64,000 bases of DNA from Amycolatopsis suaedae (GTDB taxonomy: Bacteria > Actinomycetota > Actinomycetes > Mycobacteriales > Pseudonocardiaceae). The stretch's first letter is position 1, and each line of letters opens with the position of its first letter. Made by a program: the position numbers and the translations under genes. This document shows positions 63,535 through 64,000 of the stretch, piece after piece. Location: assembly GCF_004214935.1 (NCBI RefSeq), contig NZ_SFCC01000015.1, positions 62,001 through 126,000 of the forward strand, written 5' to 3'. The notes under the pieces are model-generated. The model did not search any database. It was not told the origin of the DNA and saw only the letters and a program-made list of their open reading frames with translations.

Positions 63535-64000
63535 TAGGCCCAGCGGCCGTCGACCCCCGCCAGCTGACCACGCAGCACGGCGATCTCCGCGTCGGTGATC
63601 ACCCGCGGCGTCCGGCCGGTCTGCTCGGCCCGCAGGGCGACCTCGGCGAGCTGCTCCAGCATCGCCGCGCCGACGACGGCCTCCCGCACGTCGCCCGCGA
63701 CGCTCACGATGCCGTGCCCCTGCAGGTGACAGAACCGCTGATCACCAAGGTGCTCGGCCAGCTCCCTGCCCCGGGCGGGATTGTCGACCAGCAGCGGGCA
63801 CGGCCACGTCGGCGGATCGGCCGGGACGAACGTCGCCGGCACGTGCAGCGTCGGCAGGATCGGGACGCCGAGCACCCCGGCGGTGGTGGCCGCGGGCTGG
63901 TGGGTGTGCACGATCGCCGTGACGTCCGGCCGGGCGCGGTAGATCTCGGTGTGGATGAACACCTCAGCGGGCGGCCGGTGCTCGCCGTCGGCGAGGTTGC
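63492..64000 (-). CDS. Class II aldolase/adducin family protein, C-terminal part (5' end outside window)
   Basis: About 169 residues are visible; the frame stays open past base 64000, so the start lies outside. It has FIHTEIYRARPDVTAIVHTHQPAATTAG with the zinc ligands HTH and later LQGHGIVSVAG with the third His. Such enzymes cleave sugar phosphates (fuculose-1-phosphate, ribulose-5-phosphate epimerisation) or decarboxylate or aldol-cleave hydroxy acids. The substrate is unknown. It is convergent with the CoA-transferase operon and belongs to another unit. Confidence 0.87.
   Translation of the reverse strand, partial: NLADGEHRPPAEVFIHTEIYRARPDVTAIVHTHQPAATTAGVLGVPILPTLHVPATFVPADPPTWPCPLLVDNPARGRELAEHLGDQRFCHLQGHGIVSVAGDVREAVVGAAMLEQLAEVALRAEQTGRTPRVITDAEIAVLRGQLAGVDGRWAYYLDLANSAISSSV

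Noticed and set aside
1..64000. tRNA, rRNA, riboswitch, IS element or phage genes
   Set aside because: Reading through all intergenic stretches I saw no cloverleaf, transposase, integrase or known riboswitch core. A covariance-model scan would be needed to exclude small RNAs.

Overview
The window is high-GC DNA from an actinomycete. Third-position GC is very high, GTG and TTG starts are frequent, 4-base stop/start overlaps (ATGA or GTGA) are common, and the gene families are actinobacterial (SARP regulator, ESX-type EspC-like protein, WS/DGAT, FadE23/FadE24-like pair, DUF6221, short TANNNT boxes just upstream of start codons). A pqq cluster, large catabolic operons and recurrent intergenic palindromes suggest Pseudonocardiales (Amycolatopsis-like). 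That placement is inference; no rRNA is present to test it. I found no tRNA, rRNA, CRISPR array, insertion sequence or phage gene. The region looks chromosomal and mostly catabolic.

Layout. 1-2255: end of an acyl-CoA carboxylase alpha subunit and an acyl-CoA dehydrogenase (branched-chain acid catabolism). 2227-10463: SARP regulator, GNAT, PHA-synthase-like hydrolase, large secreted subtilisin, DUF6221 protein. 10496-19456: two catabolic units around one IclR regulator. On one side are an MFS importer and an aldehyde dehydrogenase; on the other are a formaldehyde-activating-enzyme-like protein, an enolase-superfamily dehydratase, an aldehyde dehydrogenase, a beta-hydroxyacid dehydrogenase and an Fe-alcohol dehydrogenase. 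Both units carry the same operator-like sequence. 19868-27160: fatty-acid beta-oxidation locus (fadE23/fadE24-like pair, double TetR regulator, fadA, fadB) with TACT-N4-AGTA operators. 27362-32551: EspC-like protein, DUF1023 hydrolase and lipoprotein, then PP2C, PAP2 and serine hydrolase.

32548-46678: a large catabolic region tied together by a GntR regulator and three copies of a GATTGT-N2-ACAATC operator. It holds a TPP enzyme, FAD-linked oxidase, DUF3830, class III aminotransferase, GabD-type aldehyde dehydrogenase, tartrate-dehydrogenase-like enzyme, two Asp/Glu-racemase-family enzymes, a 2-hydroxyacid dehydrogenase and an amidase. The substrate is unknown. 46723-49310: antitoxin with a decayed Doc toxin, MFS exporter, aldo-keto reductase. 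49318-53737: PQQ biosynthesis (transcribed A-C-D-E-B) facing a PQQ-type sugar dehydrogenase. 54173-58350: WS/DGAT, secreted beta-helix protein, glutathionyl-hydroquinone-reductase homologue. 58361-63534: operon of TPP enzyme, ornithine-cyclodeaminase-like protein, aldehyde dehydrogenase and CoA-transferase, ending against a class II aldolase cut by the window edge.

The most unusual content is between genes. A repeat element of about 170-400 bp occurs four times (near 5.1, 19.5, 40.0 and 54.0 kb). Each copy has three 16-mers at 21-base spacing, a small central hairpin, then three or four inverted 16-mers. Three of the four copies lie between convergent genes. One sits between 33-bp direct repeats that match one arm of a separate recurrent palindrome. 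One pair of copies shows a compensatory base-pair change in the central hairpin, which suggests a folded RNA.
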